DNA of 64,000 nucleotides from RH-AL1 sp050013235 (GCA_050013235.1 JBEKFQ010000010.1:1-64000), one strand, 5' to 3'; positions 33,915 through 44,700 are shown, counted from the first letter of the stretch. A program made the numbers and translations. Notes: generated by a model from the sequence alone, not told the origin.

Positions 33915-34311
33915 TCAAGGCCTCAACGCCAGCCTTGGCGACCAGGCCATCTTGAAAGGATTGCACACCGGACACGCCGATGGCACCGATAAAATGGCCT
34001 TGATGGACGACCGGCAATCCACCTTCGACAAATGTCGTGCCCGTCAGCGACAGCATGGCGACACGCCCATCGGCGATCACCTTCTCGAGCGCGGCCGACG
34101 GGCGCTTGAACATAATGGCCGTCCGCGCCTTTTCCTGCGCGATTGCGACGGACGCTTTTTGTGTCCCGTCCAGCCGCTCCAGATAAATCAGATGGCCGCC
34201 GTCGTCGACGATGGCGATGGCCACGTTCCAACCGTTCTTCTCGGCCTCGGCCCGCGCGGCACCGGCGATTGTCTTGGCATCGGTAAGGGAAAGAGCGAAA
34301 TGCGCGAGCAT
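33904..34311 (-). CDS. GlcG/HbpS-family heme-binding-like protein
   Basis: A 135-residue protein of the GlcG/HbpS family. Typical pieces: LTDAKTIAGAARAEAEKNGW, VAIVDDGGHLIYLERLDG, KARTAIMFKRPS and HFIGAIGVSGVQSFQDG. No signal peptide, so cytoplasmic. HbpS homologues bind heme or cobalamin; others are linked to glycolate or propanediol use. Here the partner gene is cysQ, which overlaps it by 11 bp, giving no metabolic clue. Confidence 0.85.
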   Translation of the reverse strand: MLAHFALSLTDAKTIAGAARAEAEKNGWNVAIAIVDDGGHLIYLERLDGTQKASVAIAQEKARTAIMFKRPSAALEKVIADGRVAMLSLTGTTFVEGGLPVVHQGHFIGAIGVSGVQSFQDGLVAKAGVEALNAG

Positions 34312-34603
34312 GATGAAATCCTGGATCGAGGCGCGATACGGCGAAAGTTGCGGGGGTAGCGTGCCGGCAATGTGCTGATTTGGCGGACACAGATCAAGAA
34401 CTTTCGATCACGCGAGATGATCGTGCGCCCCAAAATCACTCTAATTTTAGCGATTTCCGTATCCGGGCACAAAGCATAAGCGCCAAAAACACTGACTTAT
34501 CCGGTATTTAGGCCGAATTCTCCGGTCCTGTTAGGAGATTTCTCGCACGGCGGAGGCAAGACTGGAGACACGCCGCCTACGAGCCAGGAGACCGGTAGCC
34601 TTC

Positions 34604-35083
34604 ATGAGTGATCTCGCAAGACAATCCTTCACGGTGACTCGCCACGCCTATGATCCGCGCGCCGACAGCAGGCTCCGCACAGTGCATATGAGCATGACGC
34701 AGGTTTCGATCGAGCGCGTGATGGATGGAATCAAAATGCGCATCGCCGTTCCCGTCGCCGCCTACGATGCCTTGCGGGTCAGGGTGCACGCGCCCCGAGG
34801 GGTCGCCACGCTGACGCTCTCTCATGACGACCCCGATCTCAATGTCGAACTGGCCTCGGGCGAAGCCACGGAAATCGCCATAGCCGCGAAGGCCTGGGCC
34901 GCTGTCTTGGAAAAAACCCTCGTGATCGAAGCGGGCGTGCTGATGCGGCCGCCGGAACCGCGCAGCCTGAAGCGCCCAAAACCCTCCCGCCGCTCCAGCT
35001 TTTCCAAACGCCGTAAGCCGGGGCTACTCGGCCTCCTGGGCACCAGCTTCAAGGGCGAACGGGAGATTATCGCGCGGAATTAG
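34604..35083 (+). CDS. DUF6101 family protein, 159 aa
   Basis: A 159-residue protein I recognise as DUF6101, a small Hyphomicrobiales family. VHMSMTQVSIERVMDGIKM, RIAVPVAAYDALRVRVHAPR, WAAVLEKTLVIEAG and the C-terminal KGEREIIARN are typical. The region before the last ten residues is very basic (RPKPSRRSSFSKRRKP). Function unknown; the basic tail suggests contact with nucleic acid or membrane. The final TAG (35081-35083) is the first triplet of repeat R6. Confidence 0.8.
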   Translation: MSDLARQSFTVTRHAYDPRADSRLRTVHMSMTQVSIERVMDGIKMRIAVPVAAYDALRVRVHAPRGVATLTLSHDDPDLNVELASGEATEIAIAAKAWAAVLEKTLVIEAGVLMRPPEPRSLKRPKPSRRSSFSKRRKPGLLGLLGTSFKGEREIIARN

Positions 35084-35197
35084 AGCATGTCCCGAAAAAG
35101 TTGCAGACTTTTTCGATCGAGGAAATGCTATAACTTCTTAAAAAGACAGCGATTTCCTTCCGCTTTGGTGAGTCCGCCAAAGCGGAACGCGCTCTAG
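35081..35197 (+). repeat. Dispersed hairpin repeat R6 (full length), supplies DUF6101 stop
   Basis: Full copy, 117 bp, from TAGAGCATGTCC to GCTCTAG. Right hairpin arms CCGCTTTGG and CCAAAGCGG are perfect. One outer arm has changed (GGAAATGCTATA). Lies between convergent DUF6101 and modC and begins with the DUF6101 stop codon. Confidence 0.88.
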
Positions 35198-35228
35198 CCG
35201 GCCTGCCGAAGACCGCTGTCCCCTAAGC

Positions 35229-36317
35229 TCAATCCGGATGAACCATGCCTTCGTCCAAGGCAACCGTCTTGATTAAAGCAAGCACCGCGCTGCCCGTTTT
35301 GATTTCGAGATCGTCCACCGCCCGGCGAGTCGCGAGCGCGGTGAGCGTGCCGCCGCCTTTCAAGGCGATTTCCACGGCGGCGAGCGCGCCATCGGTTTCG
35401 ATGCCGGAGACCGTGCCTCTGAGTGTACTTCGTACACTCGTCCGGCCGGGCGTCCCAACGGCCAAGGCGACATCCGTCGCCTGGATCACGATCCGCGCCG
35501 TGCCGCCGGAATGTCCGGCGGGACCGGCCAGCCAAAGCGTCCCCGCGGGATGATGCAAGGCGGTGAGGCCATAGCCCTCGTCTTCCTCGCCCACCACGGC
35601 GGACAGGACGGAAGCGCGGCCGAACCGGCGGTCGTCCGCGCGGTACCCCGCCTGCGCGAAGACCGTCGCGGGATCGCCCGCCGCCGCGACCTTGCCGGCT
35701 TCGAGCACCACGACATAACCGGCAAGCCGCACCACCTCTTCGAGGGAATGCGAGACATAGACCATCGGGATCTTGAATTCGTCGCGCAGCCGCTCAATCA
35801 GCGGCAAAACTTCCATCTTGCGCTGACGGTCGAGCGCGGCAAAAGGCTCGTCGAACAGGAGCAGGCGCGGACAGGCCAAAAGCGCCCGGCCGATGGCCAC
35901 CCTCTGCCGCTCGCCGCCAGAGAGTCCGGCCGGTCGGCGAGTCAAGAGATGGCCGATGCCCAATGTCTCCACCACGGCATCCATGGTCACCGTCCGCTCC
36001 GCACGGGGTGCGAACCAGCGGCCAAACAGCAAATTCCGGCGCACGCTGAGATGGGGAAACAGATGCGCGTCTTGAAACACCAAGCCGATCCGCCGTTTGT
36101 GCGGACCGAGATCCACGTGCAGCTGCGAATCGAACAAGGTGACGGCGCCAACCCGCACATGACCGCGACCGGGCTTCGCCAGGCCCGCGATCAACCCAAT
36201 CGTCACGGATTTCCCGGAACCGGAGCGGCCGAAGAGGGCCGTCACCCCCTCGCCATTGCGAAAAGCGACATCCAACTCGAAGGTGGGAAGGCGGCGGTGG
36301 AGATCGACATCGATCAT
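35229..36317 (-). CDS. modC: Molybdate ABC transporter ATP-binding protein ModC
   Basis: ModC, 362 residues, the ATPase of the molybdate importer. Walker A GRSGSGKS, Q loop VFQDAHLFPHLSV, signature LSGGERQRVAIGRALL, Walker B LLLFDEPFAALD, then the switch His (VSHSLEEV). The C-terminal MOP/TOBE domain (about 290-355) has RSTLRGTVSGIETDG and LTALATRRAVDDLEI, binding oxyanion and identifying it as molybdate type. Overlaps modB by 4 bp. A perfect 8-bp palindrome (GAGTGTAC-TTC-GTACACTC, 35421-35439) lies inside the coding sequence. Confidence 0.95.
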   Translation of the reverse strand: MIDVDLHRRLPTFELDVAFRNGEGVTALFGRSGSGKSVTIGLIAGLAKPGRGHVRVGAVTLFDSQLHVDLGPHKRRIGLVFQDAHLFPHLSVRRNLLFGRWFAPRAERTVTMDAVVETLGIGHLLTRRPAGLSGGERQRVAIGRALLACPRLLLFDEPFAALDRQRKMEVLPLIERLRDEFKIPMVYVSHSLEEVVRLAGYVVVLEAGKVAAAGDPATVFAQAGYRADDRRFGRASVLSAVVGEEDEGYGLTALHHPAGTLWLAGPAGHSGGTARIVIQATDVALAVGTPGRTSVRSTLRGTVSGIETDGALAAVEIALKGGGTLTALATRRAVDDLEIKTGSAVLALIKTVALDEGMVHPD

Positions 36318-37000
36318 CCGTTTGCAGCCAGACGTTTTTCGATCCCGCGCTGAACGAGATCGGAGGCCATGACGGCGCCAAGCGATATGACAATGGATAC
36401 CAGCGTCAATCGCAGCGCGGCGGCGTCGCCACCGGGCGCCTGGGTATCGGAATAGATGGCCGACGCAATGGTTTGGGTCTCGCCCGGAATATTCGACACG
36501 AAGGTAATGGTGGCGCCGAATTCGCCGAGCGCGCGGGCAAAAGACAGGATCACCCCGGCCAATATGCCGGGAAGCGCCAAAGGCAGGCTGACGAAAATAA
36601 AGGTCCAGGGTGGAGACGCGCCCAGGCTGCCCGCTGCCGCCTCAATGCTTTGATCGATGGATTCGAACGAGAGGCGGATCGCCCGCACCATCAGCGGAAA
36701 TCCCATGACCGCGCAGGCCAAGGCCGCGCCTGTCCAACGAAACGAGAGCACGATGCCGAGATCCGCCAGGGCCGCGCCAAACAGGCCGCGCCGGCCAAAG
36801 GCGAGCAGCAGCACATAGCCCGTGACCACCGGCGGCAGGACCAGGGGCAGATGGACCAGCCCGTTCAACAGGGACTTGCCGGGAAAATGCCCCCGCGCCA
36901 ACACATAGGCCATGGCGATCCCAAACGGCAGACTCGCCAAGACAGCCACGCAGGCAATGCGCAGCGACAAAGCGATCGCGGTCCATTCTTCCGGCGTCAA
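36314..37000 (-). CDS. modB: Molybdate ABC transporter permease ModB
   Basis: ModB, 228 residues, with five hydrophobic segments and the binding-protein-dependent transport EAA loop (AAGSLGASPPWTFIFVSLPLA). LPLVLPPVVTGYVLLLAFGR and ALGEFGATITFVSNIPGETQTI are the ModB signatures. It is followed without a gap by modC (4-bp overlap) and starts 16 bp after modA. Normal length. Confidence 0.95.
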   Translation of the reverse strand: MTPEEWTAIALSLRIACVAVLASLPFGIAMAYVLARGHFPGKSLLNGLVHLPLVLPPVVTGYVLLLAFGRRGLFGAALADLGIVLSFRWTGAALACAVMGFPLMVRAIRLSFESIDQSIEAAAGSLGASPPWTFIFVSLPLALPGILAGVILSFARALGEFGATITFVSNIPGETQTIASAIYSDTQAPGGDAAALRLTLVSIVISLGAVMASDLVQRGIEKRLAANG

Positions 37001-37016
37001 AACACCTGCCCCCGCT

Positions 37017-37808
37017 TTATTTCAAGACTGTAAAGCCTTGGTCGAGAAAGACTTTAGTGGCTTCCCGCGACCGCGTGAAGGCCTCGAACCGGGCCGCGTC
37101 CGGGTTTTTGGAGGATTTCGCGAGGGCGATGGGATAGACGATGGGGTTGTGGGTCGAGGTGGCGAATACATCGGCCACCCTGACCTTCGGCTCGGCCTTG
37201 GCATCGGTAGCATAGACGATGCCAAACGGCGCCACGCCAGTCGCAACCAACGCGACGGCGGCGCGTTCATCCTCGCCCGGCGCCAGCTTCTGCTCGACGC
37301 TCGCCCAAACCCGATAGGTCTGCAACGCCTGTTTCGCGTAAATGCCGGCCGGGCAGGTCTCGACGGCGCAGATCGCGAGCCTCCCGCTTCCCAACGCGCC
37401 GGCGAGATCGAAGCCGGTGAACATTTTGAGATTCGTCTTGGAATCCGCCGGCGCGATCAGCACGAGTTCGTTGGCGATGATCTTGATCCGCGTATGGACA
37501 TCGACGAACCCCTCCCTGACCAGATCGTCCATCCCTTTGAGATCGGCGGAGAAAAACACATCCGCCGGCGCGCCCGCCTCGATCTGCTTGGCGAGAACCG
37601 TGGACGAGGCGTAAGTGATCACGGGCGCCGTCCCATAACGCGCCGTCCAGGCCGCCGCGATGGCATCGAGCGCCGTCTTCAGGCTGGCGTCGGCGAAAAC
37701 GATGGGGCCGGGGGATGGGGACTTCTGCGCAAGGGCCGGCGCGGCGCCAAGCGTGAGCGTCACGAGCGCGATGGCGCGAAAACAATTATATCCCCGCACG
37801 CCGCTCAT
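37017..37808 (-). CDS. modA: Molybdate-binding periplasmic protein ModA
   Basis: ModA, 263 residues. A Sec signal peptide (about 1-27, cleaved after APALAQ) leads to the two-lobed oxyanion-binding domain: VFADASLKTALDAIAAAW, TYASSTVLAKQIEAGAPADVFFSA and TGVAPFGIVYATDA. First gene of modABC; molybdate supplies the cofactor of nitrate reductase, xanthine oxidase and formate dehydrogenase types, none of which is in the window. I found no ModE-like site in the 95 bp before the divergent MT-A70 gene. Confidence 0.95.
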   Translation of the reverse strand: MSGVRGYNCFRAIALVTLTLGAAPALAQKSPSPGPIVFADASLKTALDAIAAAWTARYGTAPVITYASSTVLAKQIEAGAPADVFFSADLKGMDDLVREGFVDVHTRIKIIANELVLIAPADSKTNLKMFTGFDLAGALGSGRLAICAVETCPAGIYAKQALQTYRVWASVEQKLAPGEDERAAVALVATGVAPFGIVYATDAKAEPKVRVADVFATSTHNPIVYPIALAKSSKNPDAARFEAFTRSREATKVFLDQGFTVLK

Positions 37809-37903
37809 CTCCTCTTTGGCAAGTCTGCCGCTCGCTCAAATGATAGGGATAGCTGCGGCCAGATACGTGATTCGCACAAGCCGAAACGAGGCGGAACCCC
37901 GAG

Positions 37904-38578
37904 ATGCCGGACGAAGCAGCCCAAGACCTTGCCAGAGACCCTGCGGAAGACCTGCTCGCTCTCGCGGCGGGCCGGCGGTTTCCCACCATTTTGGCCGATC
38001 CGCCCTGGCGCTTTCAGAACCAGACCGGCAAGGTCGCGCCGGAACACCGCCGGCTTGCGCGCTATGGCACGATGGATCTAGCCGCGATCTGCGCTTTGCC
38101 CATCGCGAATCTCGCGGCGGACCCCGCCCATCTCTACCTCTGGGTACCCAATGCGCTGCTGCCGGATGGGCTCGCGGTGATGACGGCCTGGGGCTTCACC
38201 TACAAGGCCAATATCGTCTGGCACAAAATCCGGGCGGATGGCGGCTCGGACGGGCGCGGCGTCGGCTTTTATTTCCGCAATGTCACGGAACTCTTGCTGT
38301 TCGGCACGCGCGGACGCCACGCGCGGACGCTGGCGCCGGGCCGGCGTCAAGTGAATCTCCTGGCGACACGCAAACGCGAGCATAGCCGCAAGCCCGACGA
38401 GCAATACGAGCTGATCGAATCCTGCTCCCCCGGCCCCTTCCTCGAATTATTCGCCCGCGGCGCCCGCGCGGGATGGACGGGATGGGGCAATCAGGCCGGC
38501 GAATCCTATGCCCCCGCCTGGCCGACCTACGCCAACCATTCCCAGGCCGCCCGCCTCACGGCCGAAACCGGCGGTTGA
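37904..38578 (+). CDS. MT-A70-family adenine N6-methyltransferase (orphan)
   Basis: A 224-residue MT-A70 family methyltransferase. The catalytic DPPW is at residues 32-35 (ILADPPWRFQNQ), followed by YLWVPNALLPDGLAVMTAWGF, and RGVGFYFRNVTELLLFGTRG. KPDEQYELIESCSPGPFLELFARG and TGWGNQAG close the fold. No restriction enzyme is adjacent, so it is a solitary DNA or RNA m6A methylase. It is also found in phage and mobile DNA. It diverges from modA and is followed by addB. Confidence 0.86.
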   Translation: MPDEAAQDLARDPAEDLLALAAGRRFPTILADPPWRFQNQTGKVAPEHRRLARYGTMDLAAICALPIANLAADPAHLYLWVPNALLPDGLAVMTAWGFTYKANIVWHKIRADGGSDGRGVGFYFRNVTELLLFGTRGRHARTLAPGRRQVNLLATRKREHSRKPDEQYELIESCSPGPFLELFARGARAGWTGWGNQAGESYAPAWPTYANHSQAARLTAETGG

Positions 38579-38611
38579 CCGCACGCCCGCTTTTGCCCCA
38601 CGAAAGAGCCC

Positions 38612-41600
38612 ATGCGCGCGCCCAATGTCTTCACCATTTCGCCGGCCCTGCCCTTTCTCGAAACCTTCGTGGCCGCACTGTTCGAGGGCCAAATCGTCGC
38701 GGGTTTTGCGCCCTCGGGCGATCCGCTGGCGCTGGCCAGCGCGACGATCTATGTGCCGACCCAACGCGCGGCGCGGGCCTTGGAGGCCGCCTTTCTGAGC
38801 CGAGCCGGTCAGCCCTCCGTTCTGCTTCCGCGCATCCTGCCGCTCGGCGCGCTGGAAGCGACCGAAACACCACTCCTCTTCGCCGAGCCGGAACCGGGGT
38901 GCCCAGGCCTGCCGCTGCCCCCCGCCGCCACGCCGATCTGGCGCCGTCTCAGACTGGCGGCGCTGATCCAGGCCTGGGCGCGGGCACTGAGCGGCGCCTT
39001 GCGCTCGGTTGGCCCGGACGGCAAACCGGTGGTCGACGAAAGCGAGGCCTTCCGCGTCGCCACCTCGACCGTCGATGCCTTCCACCTCGCGGGCGATCTC
39101 GCCGGCCTCATCGATGAATTGCGGATCGAAGATGTGGAATGGCGCGAACTCGATCCGCTGAGCCTGCCGGAATTCGACGATTATTGGCGGATCACGACGG
39201 CGTTCCTCTCAATTGCCGTGGAGCAATGGCCGGGCATTCTGGCTGAACATGGGCTGATCGATCCAGCGCAGCGCCAAATCCTGCTGGTCGCGGCGCAAGC
39301 CGGCGCGCTTGCGGGCCAAACGGCCGGCCCCGTGATCGCGATCGGCTCGACCGGCACCAATAAAGCCACCGCCCGGCTGCTTGCGGCCATTGCTCATGCG
39401 CCGCAAGGCGCGGTGGTGTTGCCCGGCCTCGACCTCGATCTCGACGAGGCCTCGTGGGCCATTATTTCCGGGTCGCTGCGCGAGGATCAAGAACCGGGCT
39501 TCGGGCATCCGCAAGCCGCCCTTGCGAGGCTCCTCCCGGTGCTCGGTCTTGCGCGCGCGGAAGTGAAACCCCTGGGCGCCCCGCAAAAGGCCAAAGCCGC
39601 CCGCGCGCGTTTCGTGGCCGAGGCGCTCCGCCCCGCCGATACGACGGACCAATGGCAGGCCTATCGCGCCAGTGTCTCCCCGGCGGAAATGGCGGCGGCT
39701 CTCGACGGCGTCACGCTGATCGAGGCCGCCGACGAGCGCGAGGAAGCCTTGAGCCTCGCCATCGCCCTGCGCGAGGTCTTGGAAACACCGGGCCGGACGG
39801 CGGCCCTGATCACGCCGGATCGCGATCTCGCCCGGCGCGTGCGCGGCGAGTTGTTGCGCTGGAACATCGAAATCGCCGACACCGGCGGCGAGCCCTTGGC
39901 CTCGCGCCCGCTCGGCATTCTGGCAAGCCTCACCGCCGCCGCCGCCCGCAGCATCGCCGAGCGCGACATCACCGCGCTGCTCGCGCATCCCCTGACAAGG
40001 TTTGATGCCGAACGGGCAGAGATTGCCCGGCTCGCCGCGCTTTTGGAGATTGGCGTGATCCGCGCCGTGCCGCTGCGCGGCAAAGATGGGGCCCAAATTT
40101 TTGCCGAAGCAAAGCTGGCCGCTGGCGCCCATCATGCTCATCCCGCGCAACAAGCGATTGGCGAGGACGACTGGGCCGCGATGGCCGCGCTCTGGGAGAA
40201 TTTGAGCGCGGCGCTCGCGCCCCTGCGCCAACTCGAGGGTAGTCAGCCACTCGATCTCTGGGTCGCCGCCCATCGTGCCGCGCTCACCGCGCTGGCCGGC
40301 GAGACTGCGGACGAGGACGCCAACGCCCTCGACGCGCTTTTCACCGAACTCTCCGGCGCCGGTGCGAGCCTGCTCTTCACGGCCGAGACTTATGGCGTCT
40401 TTTTCGGCCGGGTCGCTTCGGAAATTCCGCTGCGCACCGCGCGCAAGCCGCATCCGCGCCTCGAAATTTTCGGCCTGCTCGAAGCCCGCTTGATACGCGC
40501 CGATGTCATGCTTCTGGCGGGACTCGACGAAACAATCTGGCCGCCGCAGGCGCGCACCGACCCGTTTCTCAACCGACCCATGCGCAAAGCGCTCGGTCTG
40601 ACCCCGCCGGAACGCCGGCTCGGCCAGACCGCGCACGATTTCGCGCAAGCCATGGGCGGCGCCACCGTGATCTTGAGCCGCGCCGCCAAACGCGGCGGCT
40701 CGCCCTGCGTGCCCTCGCGCTTTCTCCTGCGGTTGGAAGCCTTGGGCTCCGAGGCCTGGCGCGGGGTGAAGCTGCGCGGCACCCGTTTCTTGCAGCTCGC
40801 CCGCGCTCTCGACCGGCCGGCGCAGGTGCCGGCGCCAACGATCCGGCCGCGTCCCAAACCGCCGGTGAATCTGCGGCCCCGGCAACTCAGCGTCACCCAG
40901 ATCGAGACGCTGCGGCGCGACCCCTATGCGATTTTCGCCGCGAAAATCTTGCGATTGCTGCCCCTGCGCCGCGTGGGCGAGGACCTCGACCCAAGCCTTT
41001 TCGGCACGCTGGCGCATGAAGCCTTGGGCAAATTCACCTCGGTCTGCCCGGCGCGCGCAAGCTTGCCGGAGCGCCGCATTTTATTACACGGCTTGATGGA
41101 ACAAGCCTTCGGACCGGCCTTCGGCGATCCCGTCTTCGCCGCCTTCCGTTGGCCCGTGCTGCTGAAGGGAATGGAAGTCTTTCTCGATTTCGACACCAAG
41201 CAACGCGAGACCTTGCAGGAGGCGCTGGCCGAACGCGACGGACGGCTCGAGATCACGTTGGCCGACGGCTCGCTGTTCACGCTCACGGCGCGCGCGGACC
41301 GGATCGACCGGCATCGCAATGGCTCCGCCACGATCATGGATTACAAAACCGGTCAGCCGCCAGGGATCAACGAGGTGCAAACCGGCTTCGCCCCGCAATT
41401 GACGTTGGAAGCCGCGATGCTCCAATGGGGCGCCTTCGGTTTTACCCACAACGGACTCGTCAATGCGCTCTATCTCAAACTGGGGGGGCGGGACGGCGGA
41501 TTCGTCCGCGATCTCACCTTCAAGGGCGAAAGCTTCGAGACCGTGGTGGAGCGTCATTACGCCGGCATGATGAGTCTGTTGTCGAGTTTTCGCGAGGAAG

Positions 41601-41716
41601 AAACCGGCTATCCCGCCAGGCCCTACCCCAAATATGCCAGGGATGGCGGCGATTACGACCATCTCGCCCGTGTCAGGGAATGGTTGCTAGCCGGCCCGGA
41701 GGACGCCGGGGCATGA
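38612..41716 (+). CDS. addB: Double-strand break repair protein AddB
   Basis: AddB, 1034 residues, of the alphaproteobacterial AddAB helicase-nuclease that resects double-strand breaks for RecA. N-terminal inactive helicase folds include YVPTQRAARALEAAFL, and VMLLAGLDETIWPPQARTDP is a late helicase-type motif. The C-terminal nuclease domain contains the RecB-type core DPYAIFAAKILRLLPLR and ATIMDYKTGQPPG (the catalytic Asp-x-Lys). The stop overlaps addA by 4 bp (ATGA), and the partner lies downstream. Confidence 0.94.
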   Translation: MRAPNVFTISPALPFLETFVAALFEGQIVAGFAPSGDPLALASATIYVPTQRAARALEAAFLSRAGQPSVLLPRILPLGALEATETPLLFAEPEPGCPGLPLPPAATPIWRRLRLAALIQAWARALSGALRSVGPDGKPVVDESEAFRVATSTVDAFHLAGDLAGLIDELRIEDVEWRELDPLSLPEFDDYWRITTAFLSIAVEQWPGILAEHGLIDPAQRQILLVAAQAGALAGQTAGPVIAIGSTGTNKATARLLAAIAHAPQGAVVLPGLDLDLDEASWAIISGSLREDQEPGFGHPQAALARLLPVLGLARAEVKPLGAPQKAKAARARFVAEALRPADTTDQWQAYRASVSPAEMAAALDGVTLIEAADEREEALSLAIALREVLETPGRTAALITPDRDLARRVRGELLRWNIEIADTGGEPLASRPLGILASLTAAAARSIAERDITALLAHPLTRFDAERAEIARLAALLEIGVIRAVPLRGKDGAQIFAEAKLAAGAHHAHPAQQAIGEDDWAAMAALWENLSAALAPLRQLEGSQPLDLWVAAHRAALTALAGETADEDANALDALFTELSGAGASLLFTAETYGVFFGRVASEIPLRTARKPHPRLEIFGLLEARLIRADVMLLAGLDETIWPPQARTDPFLNRPMRKALGLTPPERRLGQTAHDFAQAMGGATVILSRAAKRGGSPCVPSRFLLRLEALGSEAWRGVKLRGTRFLQLARALDRPAQVPAPTIRPRPKPPVNLRPRQLSVTQIETLRRDPYAIFAAKILRLLPLRRVGEDLDPSLFGTLAHEALGKFTSVCPARASLPERRILLHGLMEQAFGPAFGDPVFAAFRWPVLLKGMEVFLDFDTKQRETLQEALAERDGRLEITLADGSLFTLTARADRIDRHRNGSATIMDYKTGQPPGINEVQTGFAPQLTLEAAMLQWGAFGFTHNGLVNALYLKLGGRDGGFVRDLTFKGESFETVVERHYAGMMSLLSSFREEETGYPARPYPKYARDGGDYDHLARVREWLLAGPEDAGA

Positions 41717-44700
41717 CAAGAATCGTCATCCCAAACCATTTGCGCGAGGCGCAACTCGCGGCCAGCGATCCCCGTTCGTCGATCTGGGTTTCCGCCAATG
41801 CCGGCTCGGGCAAGACGCATGTGCTGACCCAACGCGTCATCCGCCTGTTGCTGCGCGGCGTGCCGCCCGCGAAAATCCTGTGCCTCACCTTCACCAAAGC
41901 CGCCGCGGCGCAAATGGCGACGCGCGTCTTCGACGTTCTGGCGAAATGGACCAATCTCGACGACGCGGCCTTGCGCGAAGCCGTCATGGAGACCGGCGCG
42001 CCTTCGCCCTCGCCGGCGCAGTTGCTTCTGGCGCGGCGTCTCTTCACCCGCACCGTGGAAACACCGGGCGGATTGAAGATCCAAACCATCCATGCTTTTT
42101 GCGAAAGGCTTCTCCATCTCTTTCCCTTCGAGGCCAATGTTCCCGCGCGGTTCGAGGTGGCGGACGATCTGCGCCAGGCAATGTTGTTGGCTCACGCCAA
42201 GGCCGCCGCCATCGCCAACGCCCATCGCTCGGGCGGCCAGCTTGGGCAAGCGCTGGCGCGGCTCGCCGAGGACGTCTCGAGCACGGTGCTGGACAGACTG
42301 ACCGGCGAGGCCATGGAGCTGCGCAAAGCCGCGCGCCGCTGGAGTTTAAACGATCCGCAAGAGGCCTTGGCCGGAATGCTCGGCGCGTCCAGCACGGCGA
42401 CGGTGAGAGAGATCGAGCAGGAGATGCTGGACGGCGGCTTCGCGCCATCGGAATGGCCGGAGCTTGCGGCCTTTTTCGAAACCGGAAGCGTGAACGACAT
42501 CAAACTCGGCGCCAAATTCCGGCGCGCTCACGAGCACTTCGAGAACGGGTTCTTCGATGCGGCGCTCTCCGCCTATTGTTCCGCCTTTTTCACCCAAGAG
42601 GGAAAACCAACCAAAAACCTCATGACCAAGGGGCTCGCCACCCAGCGGCCGGTTCTCGCTTCGGACATGCTGGAGGAGCAGGCCCGGCTCGCCTATCTCA
42701 TCGATCAGCGCAAAGCCGCGGAAACCATCGAGCGGTCAAACGCGCTGATGGCGATCACCGATGCCGCCTTGCGCGAATATGAACAGCGTAAAATCCTCAA
42801 CGGCGTGTTGGATTTCGACGATCTCATCGAACGCACCCGCGCCTTGCTCGGCCGCTCCGGCTCCGGCTGGGTGCTGCATAAGCTCGATAACGGCATCGAC
42901 CATGTTCTCGTCGACGAAGCGCAAGATACGAGCGAGGCGCAATGGAGCATTCTCGACGATCTCACGGGCGATTTTGCCTCCGGGCATGGCAGCCGGGCGC
43001 TGGACCGCAGTTTCTTCGCCGTCGGCGACGACAAGCAATCGATCTTTTCGTTCCAAGGCGCGGCGCCGCATAAATTCCACGACATGCGGCGGCGTTTCGC
43101 CAAACGGTTCGAGGCCGGCGCAAAGCCGTTCGGTCATGTGCGGTTGCAAACCTCTTTCCGCTCCGTTCCGGCCGTGCTTTCGGCGGTGGACCGGGTGTTC
43201 GAAATCAAGGCGCATCAAGGCGGGCTGGTGCCGCAAGACGACATCTGGCCCCTGCATGAAAGTTTCAAGGCGCGGCTGCCTGGCCTTGTCGAGATTTGGC
43301 CCCCGCTCGGCCGCCAGCCCAGCGCCGAGCCCGGCGATTGGCGGCTTCCCGTCGATGCGCCGGACGAGCAAGACCCCGCAGCCATCCTAGCTTCCCGGAT
43401 CGCCAAAAAGATCGCCGCCTTGATCGCGCCAGGGGCCGGCGAATATGTGCATGACGGGCGCAGCGAGTCCCCCCGCCCCATCCGTCCCGGCGATGTGCTG
43501 ATCCTGGTGCGGCGGCGCAATGCGTTTTTCGAGGCAATCATCCGCGCGTTGAAACAAGCCTCCGTCCCCGTCGCCGGGGCCGACCGGCTGGACATCGCCA
43601 ACCATATAGCCGTGCTGGATCTCGTCGCCGCCGGGCGCGCGGCATTGCTGCCGCAAGACGATCTGACGCTTGCCTGCTTGCTCAAATCGCCGCTGTTCGA
43701 TTTCACGGACAAGGACCTCACCGACATCGCGCCGGGACGGGAAGGATCCCTGATCGCGGCCCTCGGCGCCTCGGACCAGACGCGGGTCCGGCAGGCCCAC
43801 GACACGATTCTGCGCTGGGGCCGCCATGCCGCCGAGGAGACGCCGTTTGCCTTTTATGCCGCGCTCCTCGGGCGCGATGGCGGGCGGCGCAAGATGGAAG
43901 CGCGGCTTGGGCTCGAGGCGCATGATGCCATCGACGAATTCCTACGCCTCGCGCTGGCCCATGAACGCGAAACCGCGCCCTCGCTCGGGAGTTTTCTCGA
44001 CGATATCGAGGCCTTGCGCACCTCCATCAAGCGCGACATGGAGGGGCCGGGCGACACCGTGCGGGTCATGACCGTTCATGCCGCCAAGGGGCTCGAGGCC
44101 AAGATCGTCTTCTTGCCGGATACATGCGGCGTGCCCAGTCTCCAGCACGAGCCGGTGATTTTCAATTTGGAACCGGACGAGCACAGGCCGCCAGTTCTCG
44201 CCTGGTCGCCGCGCCGGGAGGGCGATTGCCCCGCCATTGCAGCCGTGCGGGAGGCCGCGCGCGAAGCCACGATGGAGGAATATCGCCGGCTGCTCTATGT
44301 CGCGCTGACCCGCGCCGAGGAGCGGCTTTATATCTCGGGCTTTCACGGCGTGCGCGGCCCCGACGAGAAAAGCTGGGCGAAGATGATCGCCACCGCTTTC
44401 ATGGACGATCCCGGCATCACCCTCCTGCCCGCGCCTTGGGACGAGACCGAGACGATTTTCCAGCGCCTGACGCCGGGGACGGCCGGGACGGCCGCGGTTT
44501 TAGATCAAGCCAAGCCCGCCGTAGCGCCCGGCGAAGCCGTGCCGGACTGGCTGTTTCGCGCCGCCACGGCCGATCCCGCCGCGCGGGTGCCGCTGCGGCC
44601 ATCCAGCGCAGCGGAGGACAAGCCGCTCCGGGGAAGTTTCGGCCTCGCCTATGGCGCGGCGATCCATGAATTGTTGCAATATTTGCCGGACCTGCCAGAG

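Noticed and set aside
39209..41017. 602-codon reverse frame inside addB
   Set aside because: Shadow of addB, with no motifs.
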